45,994 bases of DNA from Clostridium acidisoli DSM 12555 (GTDB lineage: Bacteria > Bacillota > Clostridia > Clostridiales > Clostridiaceae), in NCBI RefSeq assembly GCF_900176305.1, contig NZ_FWXH01000020.1, positions 1-45,994 of the forward strand, written 5' to 3'. The position numbers and the translations under genes are program-made. Positions 27,174-36,477 of this stretch are shown one piece after another. Under the pieces are notes generated by a model. That model searched no databases. It saw nothing but the letters and a program-made list of their open reading frames with translations, and was not told the DNA's origin. Positions within the stretch are counted from its first letter, which is position 1; every line of letters begins with the position of its first letter.

Positions 27174-27232
27174 AAGGGCGGAATTCTTCCATCTTCTATG
27201 AGTGGGAAGATGGATAGCCCTTATTATTTTTT
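27174..27232 (+). terminator. Terminator after the transglycosylase gene
   Basis: Two-part stem: AAGGGC (27174-27179) with GCCCTT (27217-27222), and TCCATCTTC (27188-27196) with GAAGATGGA (27206-27214), then a T-rich tract. Confidence 0.85.
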
Positions 27233-27241
27233 ATGTACGCT

Positions 27242-27274
27242 TATCCCTTTGTTATTTCAGCAAAGGGATATTTT
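27242..27274 (+). terminator. Second hairpin, upstream of the rsuA-like gene
   Basis: TATCCCTTTG (27242-27251) pairs perfectly with CAAAGGGATA (27261-27270) and is followed by TTTT. It starts 10 bases after the previous terminator and ends 28 bases before the next ATG. It may be a tandem terminator or an attenuator-like leader structure. Confidence 0.6.
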
Positions 27275-27301
27275 AATTATATAAGGAGATGTGAAGATTA
27301 T

Positions 27302-28018
27302 ATGGAAAGATTAGATAAAGTATTATCAAACTCTGGTTATGGCTCAAGAAAAGATGTGAAAAAACTAGTTAAGTCAGGAAAAATAGAAGTAGATGGCATA
27401 AAGGTTAAAAATAGTGATGTTCAAGTTGACATAGAAAAAAATAAAATACTGGTTAATGGAGAGCAAATAGTATACAAAAAATATGTATATTATTTAATGA
27501 ACAAACCAGATGGTGTTGTTTCAGCTACATTTGATAATTATGATAAAACAGTTATAGATTTGTTAAGTGAATTTGATGCCTCATTTGCCCCTTTTCCTGT
27601 AGGCAGATTGGATAAAGATACTGTTGGACTGCTAATACTTACCAATGATGGAGAGTTAAATCATAGATTAATATCTCCCAAATGGCATGTAGATAAGGTA
27701 TATTATGCTGAAATTGATAAGGCTGTAGAAGAAGATGATATTGCAGCTTTTAAGCAAGGTATAGAGCTTGATGATGGGTACAAATGCAAACCAGCAGTGC
27801 TTGAAATAATAGAATCTGATAATAATGGAGCTAAAGTTAAAGTTACAATTCAAGAAGGTAAATTTCATCAAGTAAAAAGAATGTTTATAGCAAGAGGGAA
27901 AAAAGTAGTTTATTTAAAAAGAGTGAAATTTGGAAAGATTTCATTAGGAGAAGATCTAGCAGAAGGAGAATATAGAGAATTGTCTGAGGCTGAACTTGAA
28001 ATTCTAAAACAAGTTTAA
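27302..28018 (+). CDS. RsuA/RluB-family rRNA pseudouridine synthase
   Basis: Isomerises a uridine in rRNA to pseudouridine; by size and domain make-up, closest to RsuA (16S U516) or RluB/E. It has 238 residues. An N-terminal S4 RNA-binding domain (RLDKVLSNSGYGSRKDVKKL) is followed by the catalytic domain with GRLDKDTVGLLILTNDG, where Asp104 is the nucleophile, and KFHQVKRMF near the end. The frame is open from 27233, but that part covers the hairpin and the ribosome binding site. ATG 27302 after AAGGAGATG is the start. Target site cannot be decided from sequence. Confidence 0.92.
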   Translation: MERLDKVLSNSGYGSRKDVKKLVKSGKIEVDGIKVKNSDVQVDIEKNKILVNGEQIVYKKYVYYLMNKPDGVVSATFDNYDKTVIDLLSEFDASFAPFPVGRLDKDTVGLLILTNDGELNHRLISPKWHVDKVYYAEIDKAVEEDDIAAFKQGIELDDGYKCKPAVLEIIESDNNGAKVKVTIQEGKFHQVKRMFIARGKKVVYLKRVKFGKISLGEDLAEGEYRELSEAELEILKQV

Positions 28019-28116
28019 TGTAATTATAAATTTATAAATATGTAGGATAATTTATAAATTATGAATGTATTCATGTCATAAAATATTAAATATAAAATTA
28101 TTTTTGCAAATGGGAC

Positions 28117-28145
28117 TTGCTTTTTTTCTAATAGTTATATATAAT
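28117..28145 (+). promoter_or_regulatory. Promoter of the candidate small RNA
   Basis: TTGCTT (28117-28122), 17-base spacer, TATAAT (28140-28145). There is no reading frame of note between it and the terminator at 28229. Confidence 0.55.
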
Positions 28146-28151
28146 ATCTTT

Positions 28152-28229
28152 TGTAAGATAAATAAAGAGAAGAATAGCCCCCTTTTTATTTATTATAAAC
28201 AGCTCTGCCCCAAGGGCTGTTTATTTTTT
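28152..28229 (+). ncRNA. Candidate C-rich small RNA
   Basis: The 377-base gap between the rsuA-like gene and yerC holds a promoter (28117-28145) and, about 50 bases further, a terminator. The terminator has AAACAGCTC (28197-28205) pairing with GGGCTGTTT (28214-28222, one G-U) and then TTTTTT. The predicted transcript is about 78 nt. Its single-stranded 5' part carries AGCCCCC and its terminator loop carries GCCCC; both could pair with G-rich ribosome binding sites. C-rich loops are known in regulatory RNAs of Gram-positive bacteria. The rest of the gap, 28230-28395, is AT-rich and contains only the yerC leader. No homolog recognised. Confidence 0.45.
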
Positions 28230-28395
28230 ATATAAAATTTGCAGGTAAAACACCATAAAATTAAAATTATGAAATTTAAATTGCATAATTGGATATTATA
28301 GATTTAATTTAGAACAAAATGGATTAATAGTGTAGAATATAGTTATAATTAATGTTAAAATTTATATAGTGGTCTTTAAAGAGGAGTGAATTTTA

Positions 28396-28704
28396 ATGGC
28401 AAAATTTGAATCCAAACTAGAAAATGAAAATGCAGATTTATTATGCGACGCTATTTTAAGCTTAAAGACAAGAGAAGAATGTTATAGGTTTTTTGAAGAC
28501 ATATTTACTATAAATGAAGTTAAAGCAATAGAGCAGAGATTACATGTAGCTAAAATGTTAGTTGAAAAATATACATATTCAAAAATAGGTGAAGAAACTG
28601 GAGCCAGTACGGCTACAATTAGTAGAGTAAATAGATGCCTTAATTATGGTAGTGATGGATACAAAATAATTTTAAAAAGATTAGGCATAGATGAAAAAAA
28701 ATAA
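28396..28704 (+). CDS. YerC/YecD family TrpR-related regulator
   Basis: A 102-residue helical DNA-binding protein with the Trp-repressor-like helix-turn-helix. The family pattern LLCDAILSLKTREECYRFFED is followed by EVKAIEQRLHVAKML and KIGEETGASTATISRVNRCL, the HTH with its recognition helix. Members are short and stand alone, as here; the ligand and regulon of the clostridial form are not established. AGAGGAGTG precedes the ATG. Bounded by a terminator, which is shared with the converging AraC pseudogene. Confidence 0.9.
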   Translation: MAKFESKLENENADLLCDAILSLKTREECYRFFEDIFTINEVKAIEQRLHVAKMLVEKYTYSKIGEETGASTATISRVNRCLNYGSDGYKIILKRLGIDEKK

Positions 28705-28728
28705 AATTAATACATAAATAATGAAATT

Positions 28729-28761
28729 AAAACGAGATATAAATTTTGTATCTCGTTTTTA
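28729..28761 (+). terminator. yerC terminator (may act on both strands)
   Basis: AAAACGAGATA (28729-28739) pairs perfectly with TATCTCGTTTT (28749-28759), followed by T. A-rich bases on the left side give a weaker T-run for the minus strand. Confidence 0.85.
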
Positions 28762-28786
28762 TATTTCTTGAAAATAAAATTTCACT

Positions 28787-29645
28787 TTAGCATTGGAAAT
28801 TTCCAAACCTCCGTGAACTATTTCGAAATTCAGTTGGAGTCATACCTCTTTTAGCAGTAAATTGTTTTATGAAATACGTATCATACTCAAATCCAGTAGC
28901 ACGCGCAATTTCGTTTAAGTTCATACCTGTATGTGTTAGAAGACTATCTGCAACATTTAAACGATATGACAATAAATATCCAATTGCTGTACATCCGTAT
29001 AAATCCTGAAACATTCTATTTAGTGACACACGATTAAAATGAGCACAATTGTGTTAAGTCTTTTAAACTCATTTTATCAGAATAGTTTGTATGTATATAT
29101 TCTAAAACTAAATCAACAGGTGATTCTTCATTATGGCGGCTTAACTCTTCAAGTAACCCCAATATTTGTATTAGGTACTTTTTTATTCTACATACCCAAA
29201 GAGAATTACTTTGTGCATATACTTCTGTTCCCATAACAAAAAACCATTCATATAATTTTGGATAAACCTTCTCAGTTATAGAATATACTCCAGTATGAAT
29301 ATTATATTTTTTAAATAGCGAAAGACCTGTTTCTATTTTTAAATTGCTTGACATATATCCACTGGTTTCAGAAAAGTGAGCTGTATTAAAAAAGTCAGGA
29401 TGAAAACAAAAGGACTGTGAAGATAGATTGTACTTTTTAGAAACCTGTATTTTGTCATCCATATTTAAACAAAGAATACTTGGAGCCACAATTTTTATGG
29501 GATGATTATTCAATTGTAAATCAATGCTTACATTTGTAATAAAAATTATGGTGAAGCGATTTTTATAAGGGAGCTTAATAAAATTTTCAGTAGCAACAAA
29601 TTCAATATATACAGTTCTATTCTTGTGGCGGTCCATTTGTGGCAT
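28787..29645 (-). pseudogene. AraC-family regulator interrupted by a single-base frameshift
   Basis: Two minus-strand frames together make one AraC-type regulator of about 285 residues. The N-terminal 203 residues (29645-29034) carry the ligand/dimer domain and the start of the first HTH, ending ...LKDLTQLCSF and then stop. The next frame resumes with NRVSLNRMFQDLYG and carries GYLLSYRLNVADSLL, IARATGFEYDTYFIKQF and the closing GMTPTEFR. Removing one base from the T-run (AAAA at 29036-29039 on the plus strand) restores a continuous protein. The break separates most of the DNA-binding domain, so the product should be inactive unless slippage occurs. ATG 29645 follows GGAGGA. Divergent from the damaged hydrolase gene it probably controlled. 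A sequencing error in the homopolymer is the main alternative. Confidence 0.8.
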
Positions 29646-29681
29646 AAATATTCCTCCATTAACAAATAGTATAGTTTAAAG

Positions 29682-29740
29682 TTTCAGTTATCACATTGTA
29701 TCACATTTCTATGATGATAAACTATTACTAATAACTGAAA
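29682..29740. promoter_or_regulatory. Inverted and direct repeats in the divergent araC-hydrolase region
   Basis: TTTCAGTTAT (29682-29691) and ATAACTGAAA (29731-29740) form a perfect 10-bp inverted repeat 39 bases apart. Between them TATCACATT occurs twice in direct repeat. AraC-type regulators usually bind direct repeats near the -35 of the gene they control, so this is the likely operator region. Confidence 0.45.
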
Positions 29741-29779
29741 ATGTTATGTACAATAAGCTTATATGAAAGGGGAATTATT

Positions 29780-30943
29780 ATGTCTATTTAACGCTTCAAT
29801 ATCCAAGTATTTGATAAAGTACTTGATGATTTAAAATACAGGCTGGGGCATGTACGCTGGCCTGATCAGCTAGAAGGCTTAGGTTGGGAACGAGGTACAG
29901 AAATAAATTATTTGCAATTACTGGTTTCATATTGGTGCAAACAATTTGATTGGCGTAAACAAGAAGCCGAATTAAACCGCTTTTCTCAATTTCGTTGCAA
30001 TGTGGATGGGATAGATGTTCACTTCATACACCAGAAGGGTAAGGGACCTAATCCTATGCCAATTATCCTTACTCATGGATGGCCTGACAGTTACATACGC
30101 TATCAGAAAATCATCCCGCTTCTTACTGATCCTGCAAGTTACGGTGGTGATACTAAAGACTCTTTTGATGTAATTGTCCCTTCACTACCTGGATTTGGTT
30201 TCTCCAGCCCTTTTAAACATAGTGGTATGAACAATTATCGTGTTTCTGAGCTTTGGGCAAAACTAATGACTGAAAAACTTGGTTATAGTAAGTTTACTGC
30301 TGCAGGCGGAGATGTTGGGTCTGGTGTTACAAGATATCTAGCATTAAATCATCCAGAACTTCTAATGGGAATCCACATAACAGACATCGGTATCATTAGG
30401 GATCTAATGATTTCTCAGGATAATGCAAAACTTTCAGAAGAGGAATTAAACTACAGGAAAAGTGCCGCAGAATGGATTCCCAATGAGGGAGGTTATATGT
30501 CTATTCAATCCACAAAACCACAGACCATTGCATACGGACTTTCTGACTCACCAGTAGGTTTGGCTGCGTGGATTATTGAAAAATTTCGTGGATGGAGCGA
30601 TTGCAATGGTGACCTAGAGCAAAAATTTAGCAAAGATGAATTACTGACTAATATAATGATCTATTGGGTTACAAATACCATAGGATCATCAGCGCGTATA
30701 TATTATGAAAACATGCATTCCTTGCCCGCAATTGGACGTATAGATGTACCAACAGGCATAGCTCTTTTTCCTGCTGATATATTGTTACCACCCAAAGAAT
30801 GGGCTGAACGCAATCTGAATATCACTCGCTTTACTACAATGCCTAGAGGTGGACATTTTACTGCCATGGAAGAACCTGAACTTCTAGCTAAAGAAATTAG
30901 AGCATTCTTCAGACCATATAGAATCAAAAACAAAAACCAATAG
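29780..30943 (+). pseudogene. Epoxide hydrolase-like alpha/beta hydrolase with a stop at codon 4
   Basis: From ATG 29780, well placed after AAAGGGGA, the frame would encode 387 residues of the EHN-type epoxide hydrolase family, but codon 4 is TAA (29789-29791). The family N-terminus continues in frame after the stop (RFNIQVFDKVLDDLKYRL, then HVRWPD). The frame then gives HGWPDSY, the nucleophile motif GGDVGSG with Asp178 and GGHFTAMEEP with His359. All catalytic parts are intact, so the damage is recent. A product could only arise from a later start such as TTG 29912, which would remove much of the N-terminal EHN domain. A one-base change (CAA, GAA or AAA to TAA) explains it. Arg codons CGC/CGT and a higher G+C than the neighbours suggest transfer. 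Confidence 0.75.
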
Positions 30944-31316
30944 TAACTAATCAGCTCAGTAGTTATTTTCAAATCTCTTTCTGCTTGTTATTGTAATGTT
31001 TTAAAAACAAGCAGAAAGAGCAATTGTTACGTAAGTAACTTCTCTCACTTTTGACGGCCTTGGCATCGTCAAAGCTTTCATCTAGCTGAAGGCTTTCTTT
31101 AATCTTTTCATAGAGTTTTAGCTATGATGAAAATCTTTAACCCTTACTTCGCAATCCCTTAATCTTAATATTAAAACTCTACTTATTAAGTAAGCTAATA
31201 AAAAATATGATATAATAATTTCTGTAAATATTTTATACTGTGAATATAAAATATCAAAAGGGATATTAATTTAATATAGATGTATAGTCTAGGGTTATAC
31301 TAGGAGGAAACATAAT
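30944..31316. other. Gene-free stretch with strong hairpin and possible coding remnant
   Basis: A perfect 15-bp inverted repeat (30975-30989 with 31006-31020, arms CTCTTTCTGCTTGTT) lies just after the hydrolase pseudogene; neither side has a proper T-run. From 31121 to 30969 on the minus strand a 50-codon open frame without a start looks protein-like at first (residues such as ESLQLDESFDDAKAVKS) and is richer in G+C than its surroundings, so it may be the tail of a lost gene. TTTGACG/CGTCAAA is another small inverted repeat inside it. 31130-31316 is AT-rich and holds the pcrA leader. No known RNA recognised. Confidence 0.4.
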
Positions 31317-33596
31317 ATGGATTTAGAAAAACTATTAAATACCGAACAATATAAGGCAGCTGTTGCAGTTGATGGACCATTACTTATTTTAGCAGGAGCC
31401 GGATCAGGAAAAACAAGAGTACTTACATATAGAATTGCACATATGATAAAGGATTTAAACGTATATCCATCTCAAATATTAGCAATAACTTTTACAAATA
31501 AAGCAGCCCAGGAAATGAAAGAGAGAGTAAGAGCATTAGTTGGAAATGAAGCAGACAGTATGTGGGTTTCAACATTTCACTCAAGCTGTGTAAGAATACT
31601 TAGAAGAGAAATAGACAAATTAGGTTATAACAGAAATTTTACAATATATGATGGTGCAGATCAGAAAACACTTATAAATCAATGTATTAAACAAGTGGGA
31701 ATAAATGATAAGGACATAACAGATAAAGAGATAATTTCAAAAATAGGAGATCAAAAAGATAAACTTATTTCAGCTCAGGAATATAAGATTAAAAATGAAA
31801 AAAACTTTAGACTTAATAAAATAGCTGATGTGTATCTTCTATATCAGAAAAAACTTAAAGAAAACAATGCTTTGGACTTTGACGATTTAATATTTAAAAC
31901 GGTGGAACTTTTTAGAAAGAATAAAGAGGTTCTAGAGTTCTATCAGAGAAAGTTTAAATATATAATGATTGATGAATACCAAGATACAAATAAAGCTCAG
32001 TATGAATTTGCAAGACTCCTTGCAAAAGAACATAACAATCTATGTGTTGTGGGAGATGATGATCAATGCATTTACGGCTGGAGAGGAGCAGATATAAGAA
32101 ACATCTTAGATTTTGAAAAGGACTATAAAGATGCCAAGGTAATAAAACTTGAAGAAAATTATAGATCTAAAGGAAACATACTAAAGGCTGCAAATGGGGT
32201 TATAAAAAATAATCCTCATGAACATTTTAAAACTCTTAGGACAAGAAGTGAGGATGGAGCAAAAATTAAAGTTTATAGAAGTTATTCAGATATGGAAGAG
32301 GCACAGTTTGTTGCAAATGAGATAAAAAAAGGACTAGAGAGTGAAAATAAAAATTATAGAGATTTTGCAATACTATACAGAACTAATGCTCAATCTAGAT
32401 TATTTGAAGATGTGTTCATGAAAAGGCATATACCATATAGAATAATCGGTGGTTTAAAATTCTATGATAGAAAAGAAATAAAAGATATAATGGCATATTT
32501 AAAACTCATATGTAATCCACTAGATAACATAAGTTTAAAAAGAATCATAAATGTACCTAAAAGAAGCATAGGTAATACTACAGTTGAAAAAATAGAAAAA
32601 TTTGCAGATGAAATTGAAGAATGTCTCTACAGCTCACTTTTAGATGCACAAAACATACCAGGATTAACGGCTAGAGGTGTGTCTTCTATAAATAAATTTA
32701 TAAGTATAATAAATAGTTTTATGATACGAAAAGATGAAATAAAGATTTCTACATTAATAGAAGAACTTTTAGAACAAACGGGTTATTTAAAGGAATTAAA
32801 AGATTCGGATGATTTACAAGATGCTACAAGAATAGAAAACATACAGGAACTTGTGTCAGCAGCTGTAGATTTTGAAAATAGTTCTGAGGACAAGTCACTA
32901 GCAGCTTTTCTTGAAAAGACAGCACTTGTGGCGGATGTAGATAATTATGATGAGGATGCGGATACAGTTGTTATGATGACGGTGCATAGCGCAAAAGGAC
33001 TTGAATTCCCGGTGGTATTTATGGTTGGTATGGAAAACGGAATATTTCCGGGAACAGCATCACTTGGCAATCTTACTGAAATGGAAGAGTCAAGAAGACT
33101 TGCATATGTGGGAATTACAAGAGCAAAAGAACAATTATTTATGACCTCTGCGCAGACTAGAATGGTTTTTGGAAGAACAGTTGCATATGGTGAATCTGAT
33201 TTCATATTGGAAATACCAAAGGAGCTTAGAGAACAAATCACATTAAATGAAAAAAACAAAGGAGCAGGTGTAAGAAAATTTAGCACTATAGGGAATGAAA
33301 GAGGTTTTAGTGAATTTTCACAAAGAGACATCCCACCTAGAAATATTACTGCTGGTTTTGAACAAAAAAAATCTGAATCAGTGCTAGATTACAATACAAT
33401 GAGTGCTGCAAAAGAAGTAAAAGTGCTTAGTGAAGATGAAGCAGTTATTGGAAGAAAAGTTAGACACTCGAAATTTGGTGTTGGAACTATTGTAATGGTA
33501 AATAAAAAGGAAGGAAAAGTAAATTTAACCATTGCTTTTCAAAACATGGGTATTAAAAATTTAAGACTTGATTTAGCACCTTTGGAAACTATATGA
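31317..33596 (+). CDS. pcrA: ATP-dependent DNA helicase PcrA (UvrD family)
   Basis: SF1A 3'-5' helicase for repair, plasmid replication and removal of RecA or RNA polymerase. It has 759 residues, as usual. Motifs in order: Walker A AGAGSGKT near 27-34, [14 protein letters not shown] (Ia), DEYQDTN near 218, [13 protein letters not shown] (III), [16 protein letters not shown] (V), and YVGITRA (VI). The C-terminal 50 residues form the Tudor-like domain of PcrA ([12 protein letters not shown]), which binds RNA polymerase. ATAGGAGGA precedes the ATG. ligA follows 16 bases on, the classic Gram-positive pairing. Confidence 0.97.
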   Translation: MDLEKLLNTEQYKAAVAVDGPLLILAGAGSGKTRVLTYRIAHMIKDLNVYPSQILAITFTNKAAQEMKERVRALVGNEADSMWVSTFHSSCVRILRREIDKLGYNRNFTIYDGADQKTLINQCIKQVGINDKDITDKEIISKIGDQKDKLISAQEYKIKNEKNFRLNKIADVYLLYQKKLKENNALDFDDLIFKTVELFRKNKEVLEFYQRKFKYIMIDEYQDTNKAQYEFARLLAKEHNNLCVVGDDDQCIYGWRGADIRNILDFEKDYKDAKVIKLEENYRSKGNILKAANGVIKNNPHEHFKTLRTRSEDGAKIKVYRSYSDMEEAQFVANEIKKGLESENKNYRDFAILYRTNAQSRLFEDVFMKRHIPYRIIGGLKFYDRKEIKDIMAYLKLICNPLDNISLKRIINVPKRSIGNTTVEKIEKFADEIEECLYSSLLDAQNIPGLTARGVSSINKFISIINSFMIRKDEIKISTLIEELLEQTGYLKELKDSDDLQDATRIENIQELVSAAVDFENSSEDKSLAAFLEKTALVADVDNYDEDADTVVMMTVHSAKGLEFPVVFMVGMENGIFPGTASLGNLTEMEESRRLAYVGITRAKEQLFMTSAQTRMVFGRTVAYGESDFILEIPKELREQITLNEKNKGAGVRKFSTIGNERGFSEFSQRDIPPRNITAGFEQKKSESVLDYNTMSAAKEVKVLSEDEAVIGRKVRHSKFGVGTIVMVNKKEGKVNLTIAFQNMGIKNLRLDLAPLETI

Positions 33597-33612
33597 ATGG
33601 AGTAATTTTGTC

Positions 33613-35607
33613 ATGGATAATAAATTAATTAAGATGGAAGAATTAATTAAGGAACTTAATAAATATGCATATGAATATTATGCTAAGGATAGTCCTACAA
33701 TTTCAGATGCACAGTATGATAAGAAGTATGATGAACTTAGAAAAATAGAAGAAGAATCAGGGGTAGTATTACCATATTCACCTACAGCAAGAGTAGGTGA
33801 TGTAACACTTCCGGAATTTAAAAAGTATACTCATAAGGGTAGACTTTGGAGCCTTGATAAAGCACAATCACTAGAAGAAATTATAGAATGGCACAATAGA
33901 AATGTAAAATTTATAGAAGAATATAATTCTTCTAGTGAGGAGAAGTTGCCTAAACTAAAATATATAATAACCAAGAAATTTGATGGGCTTACAATTAATT
34001 GTACTTATGATGAAAATGGAATACTTATAACTTCAGCAACAAGAGGGACAGGTGTTACTGGAGAAGATGTTACTATGCAAGCACGAACAATAAAAACATT
34101 GCCTCTAAAAATTGATAATTTTTCCACTATAGAAGTACATGGTGAAGCAATAATGACAAGGGAAGCTTTTGAGGCATATAACAGCACAGCAACTGTTCCA
34201 CTTAAAAATTTGAGAAATGGAGCTGCTGGAGCACTTAGAAATTTAAATGTGAAAGAGACCGCAAGAAGAAATCTTTCGGCATTTTTTTATGATGTAGGTT
34301 ACAACCAGGGTGAACCTTTCAAAACTTATAAAGAAATGATGGACTTTTTAATTGAAATGAATTTTCCTGTAGATAGGTATATAAAAGAATGCACAACTAT
34401 AGCTGAAATAGAAAAGGAAATAGAATATATTAAAGAAATAAGATCAGATTTAAACTATGATATTGATGGTATAGTAATTGCAATAGATGACATTAAAACC
34501 AGGGAACTTCTAGGATACACAATAAAGTTTCCTAAATGGGCAATAGCGTTCAAGTTTGAAGCAGAGGAAGCAACGACAAAATTATTAAAGGTTGAATGGA
34601 ATGTAGGTAGAAGTGGAAGAGTAACGCCTACAGCACTTTTAGAACCAGTTGAATTAGCTGGGGTTACAGTTAAAAGAGCAACGCTTAACAATATGGATGA
34701 TATTGAAAGAAAAGGCGTTAAGATAGGCAGTAATGTTCTAATTAGAAGGTCTAATGATGTTATTCCGGAAATAATGGGAGTTTCAGAAAACAATCCTGAT
34801 GAACAGGAAATAGAAGCACCTAAAGTTTGTCCGTCTTGTGGAAGCGAACTTGTACAAGATGGTGTTCATTATTTTTGTGAAAACACTTTATCCTGTAAAC
34901 CTCAAATGGTTAAAAGCATAGTTCATTTTGGAAGCAGAGAAGCAATGAATATTGAAGGGTTTAGCGAGAAAACTGCTGAGCAGCTCTTTGAAAAGTTGGA
35001 TATAAAAGCAATAACTGACTTATATAAGCTTAAAAAAGAGGAGCTTTTACAGCTAGAAAAGTTTGGTGACAAAAAGGCACAAAATCTTTTGGATTCAATA
35101 GAAAAAAGTAAAAACCCAGAATTAGCATCATTTATATATGCACTGGGAATACCAAATGTGGGAAAGAAAACAGCACAAGATATAGCTAAAAAGTTCAAAA
35201 CACTTGACGGCATAACAAATGCTAGTTTTGAAGAACTTATTTCCATTCAGGATGTTGGAGAAATAGTGGCAAATAGTGTTTTAGAATTTTTTAAAGAGGA
35301 TAAAATAATAGATAGTATTAAAGAACTTCTTCAAGTTGGTGTAACACCACATTATGTGGAAGAGGAAATTGTGGAAAATGAATTTATTGGAAAAACAATA
35401 GTTGTAACAGGAAGTCTTGAAAATTTCAGTAGAAGTGAAATAAAAGACAAAATTCAAAGTCTTGGAGCTAAGGTATCTGGTAGTGTAAGCAAAAAAACTG
35501 ATTATGTTCTTGTTGGTAAGGAACCAGGTTCGAAATATGACAAAGCATTAGAACTTGGAGTTAAAATTATCACAGAGGATGAATTTAACAAAAAAATAAA
35601 GAATTAG
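33613..35607 (+). CDS. ligA: NAD-dependent DNA ligase
   Basis: Seals nicks in replication and repair using NAD. It has 664 residues. Domain Ia ([15 protein letters not shown]) is followed by the adenylation domain with the nucleophile Lys122 in KFDG and [13 protein letters not shown]. The OB fold has [12 protein letters not shown] four-Cys zinc finger starts CPSC near 405, followed by helix-hairpin-helix repeats and a BRCT domain from about residue 585 ([15 protein letters not shown]). Complete. A GGAG site lies upstream of ATG 33613 and the pcrA stop is 16 bases away, so the two are cotranscribed. Confidence 0.97.
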   Translation: MDNKLIKMEELIKELNKYAYEYYAKDSPTISDAQYDKKYDELRKIEEESGVVLPYSPTARVGDVTLPEFKKYTHKGRLWSLDKAQSLEEIIEWHNRNVKFIEEYNSSSEEKLPKLKYIITKKFDGLTINCTYDENGILITSATRGTGVTGEDVTMQARTIKTLPLKIDNFSTIEVHGEAIMTREAFEAYNSTATVPLKNLRNGAAGALRNLNVKETARRNLSAFFYDVGYNQGEPFKTYKEMMDFLIEMNFPVDRYIKECTTIAEIEKEIEYIKEIRSDLNYDIDGIVIAIDDIKTRELLGYTIKFPKWAIAFKFEAEEATTKLLKVEWNVGRSGRVTPTALLEPVELAGVTVKRATLNNMDDIERKGVKIGSNVLIRRSNDVIPEIMGVSENNPDEQEIEAPKVCPSCGSELVQDGVHYFCENTLSCKPQMVKSIVHFGSREAMNIEGFSEKTAEQLFEKLDIKAITDLYKLKKEELLQLEKFGDKKAQNLLDSIEKSKNPELASFIYALGIPNVGKKTAQDIAKKFKTLDGITNASFEELISIQDVGEIVANSVLEFFKEDKIIDSIKELLQVGVTPHYVEEEIVENEFIGKTIVVTGSLENFSRSEIKDKIQSLGAKVSGSVSKKTDYVLVGKEPGSKYDKALELGVKIITEDEFNKKIKN

Positions 35608-35630
35608 AAATCATTTGTTCAATAAAACTG

Positions 35631-35659
35631 TTTACAAATTGTAGAAAATGAATTAATAT
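35631..35659 (+). promoter_or_regulatory. Promoter of the 91-residue membrane protein gene
   Basis: TTTACA (35631-35636), 17-base spacer, TAATAT (35654-35659), 31 bases before the ATG. Confidence 0.5.
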
Positions 35660-35689
35660 TATTTTTAGAGCGAAATAGGAGGATGTAAA

Positions 35690-35965
35690 ATGAGAAAAAC
35701 AGTAGATGCTTTAGGGTGGGTATTTGTATCACTTACGATGCTAACTTTAATCTTCACAGTGCTTTCTACATACATATATGTTCGACAGATAACTTATTTT
35801 AATTCATATAACACGCTACAAATATGTATTGTTATTACAATGATTACCTGGGCAATAAAAATGAACATTGATAAAAAAGAAAGATCTGAAAACAGAATGT
35901 GTTCTGTTGTATGCACATTAATTGCAGCTGGAGCTATGGTGTTTATTTACCTTGGTGTATTTTAA
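35690..35965 (+). CDS. Small three-helix membrane protein, unknown function
   Basis: A 91-residue protein with hydrophobic segments at about 8-28, 42-57 and 71-90, joined by a short basic loop (MNIDKKERSENR). AGGAGGATG is ideally placed before the ATG, and a promoter and terminator flank it, so it is a real monocistronic gene. I do not recognise a family. It lies between ligA and gatC in what is otherwise a housekeeping block, so it may be conserved by position among clostridia, but this cannot be verified here. Confidence 0.65.
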   Translation: MRKTVDALGWVFVSLTMLTLIFTVLSTYIYVRQITYFNSYNTLQICIVITMITWAIKMNIDKKERSENRMCSVVCTLIAAGAMVFIYLGVF

Positions 35966-36030
35966 CAGTAGTGGATTGAATTTTTTATTCTTATATTGTA
36001 TAATTTACTTAAATTTAAGAGAGTATTATG

Positions 36031-36058
36031 ATAGGTTACCAATAAGGTAGCCTATTTT
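36031..36058 (+). terminator. Hairpin terminator before gatC
   Basis: ATAGGTTACC (36031-36040) pairs with GGTAGCCTAT (36046-36055, one G-U), with a short T-tract after. Confidence 0.6.
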
Positions 36059-36144
36059 GCTATGAGTAATGCCTATTAAAATGATATAATATATTGTATA
36101 ATTTAATATGTTAATTTATTTCAGGTAAAGAAGAGAGGGATAAT

Positions 36145-36432
36145 ATGTCAGTTTCAAAGAAAGATGTTGAATATGTCGCAGAACTTGCAAGACTTAGCTT
36201 TACAGAAGATGAAAAGGAAGAGCTAATAGGAGATCTTAACAGTGTTCTAGGTTATATAGAAAAACTAAATGAGCTTGATACTAAGGACACAGATATAATA
36301 GTAAATCCTTATTATATTGAAAATAAATTTAGAGAAGATGAAGTTGAGCCATCATTAGAGCTTAAAGCTGTTTTAGACAATGCACCAGACAAATTAGAAG
36401 AGTACGTTATAGTGCCAAAGATAATTGAGTAA
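36145..36432 (+). CDS. gatC: Asp-tRNA(Asn)/Glu-tRNA(Gln) amidotransferase subunit C
   Basis: Small stabilising subunit of the GatCAB complex, which amidates mischarged Glu-tRNA(Gln) or Asp-tRNA(Asn). It has 95 residues, the normal size. It shows the family pattern [20 protein letters not shown], then [17 protein letters not shown], and [18 protein letters not shown] precedes the ATG. First of the gatC-gatA-gatB operon, 45 bases from gatA. The complex, together with a tRNA-Gln gene near the right end of the window, suits an organism that charges Gln by the indirect route. Confidence 0.96.
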   Translation: MSVSKKDVEYVAELARLSFTEDEKEELIGDLNSVLGYIEKLNELDTKDTDIIVNPYYIENKFREDEVEPSLELKAVLDNAPDKLEEYVIVPKIIE

Positions 36433-36477
36433 AATACACAAAAAGATTAGCAGTTAATGATAAAGGGAGGTTAAAAA

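Noticed and set aside
27233-27301. Longer N-terminus for the RsuA-like protein
   Set aside because: It would translate through a hairpin and the ribosome binding site; the S4 domain starts right after ATG 27302.
30975-31020. 15-bp perfect inverted repeat as a terminator of the hydrolase pseudogene
   Set aside because: Neither strand has a T-run next to the stem, so it is listed only as a repeat.
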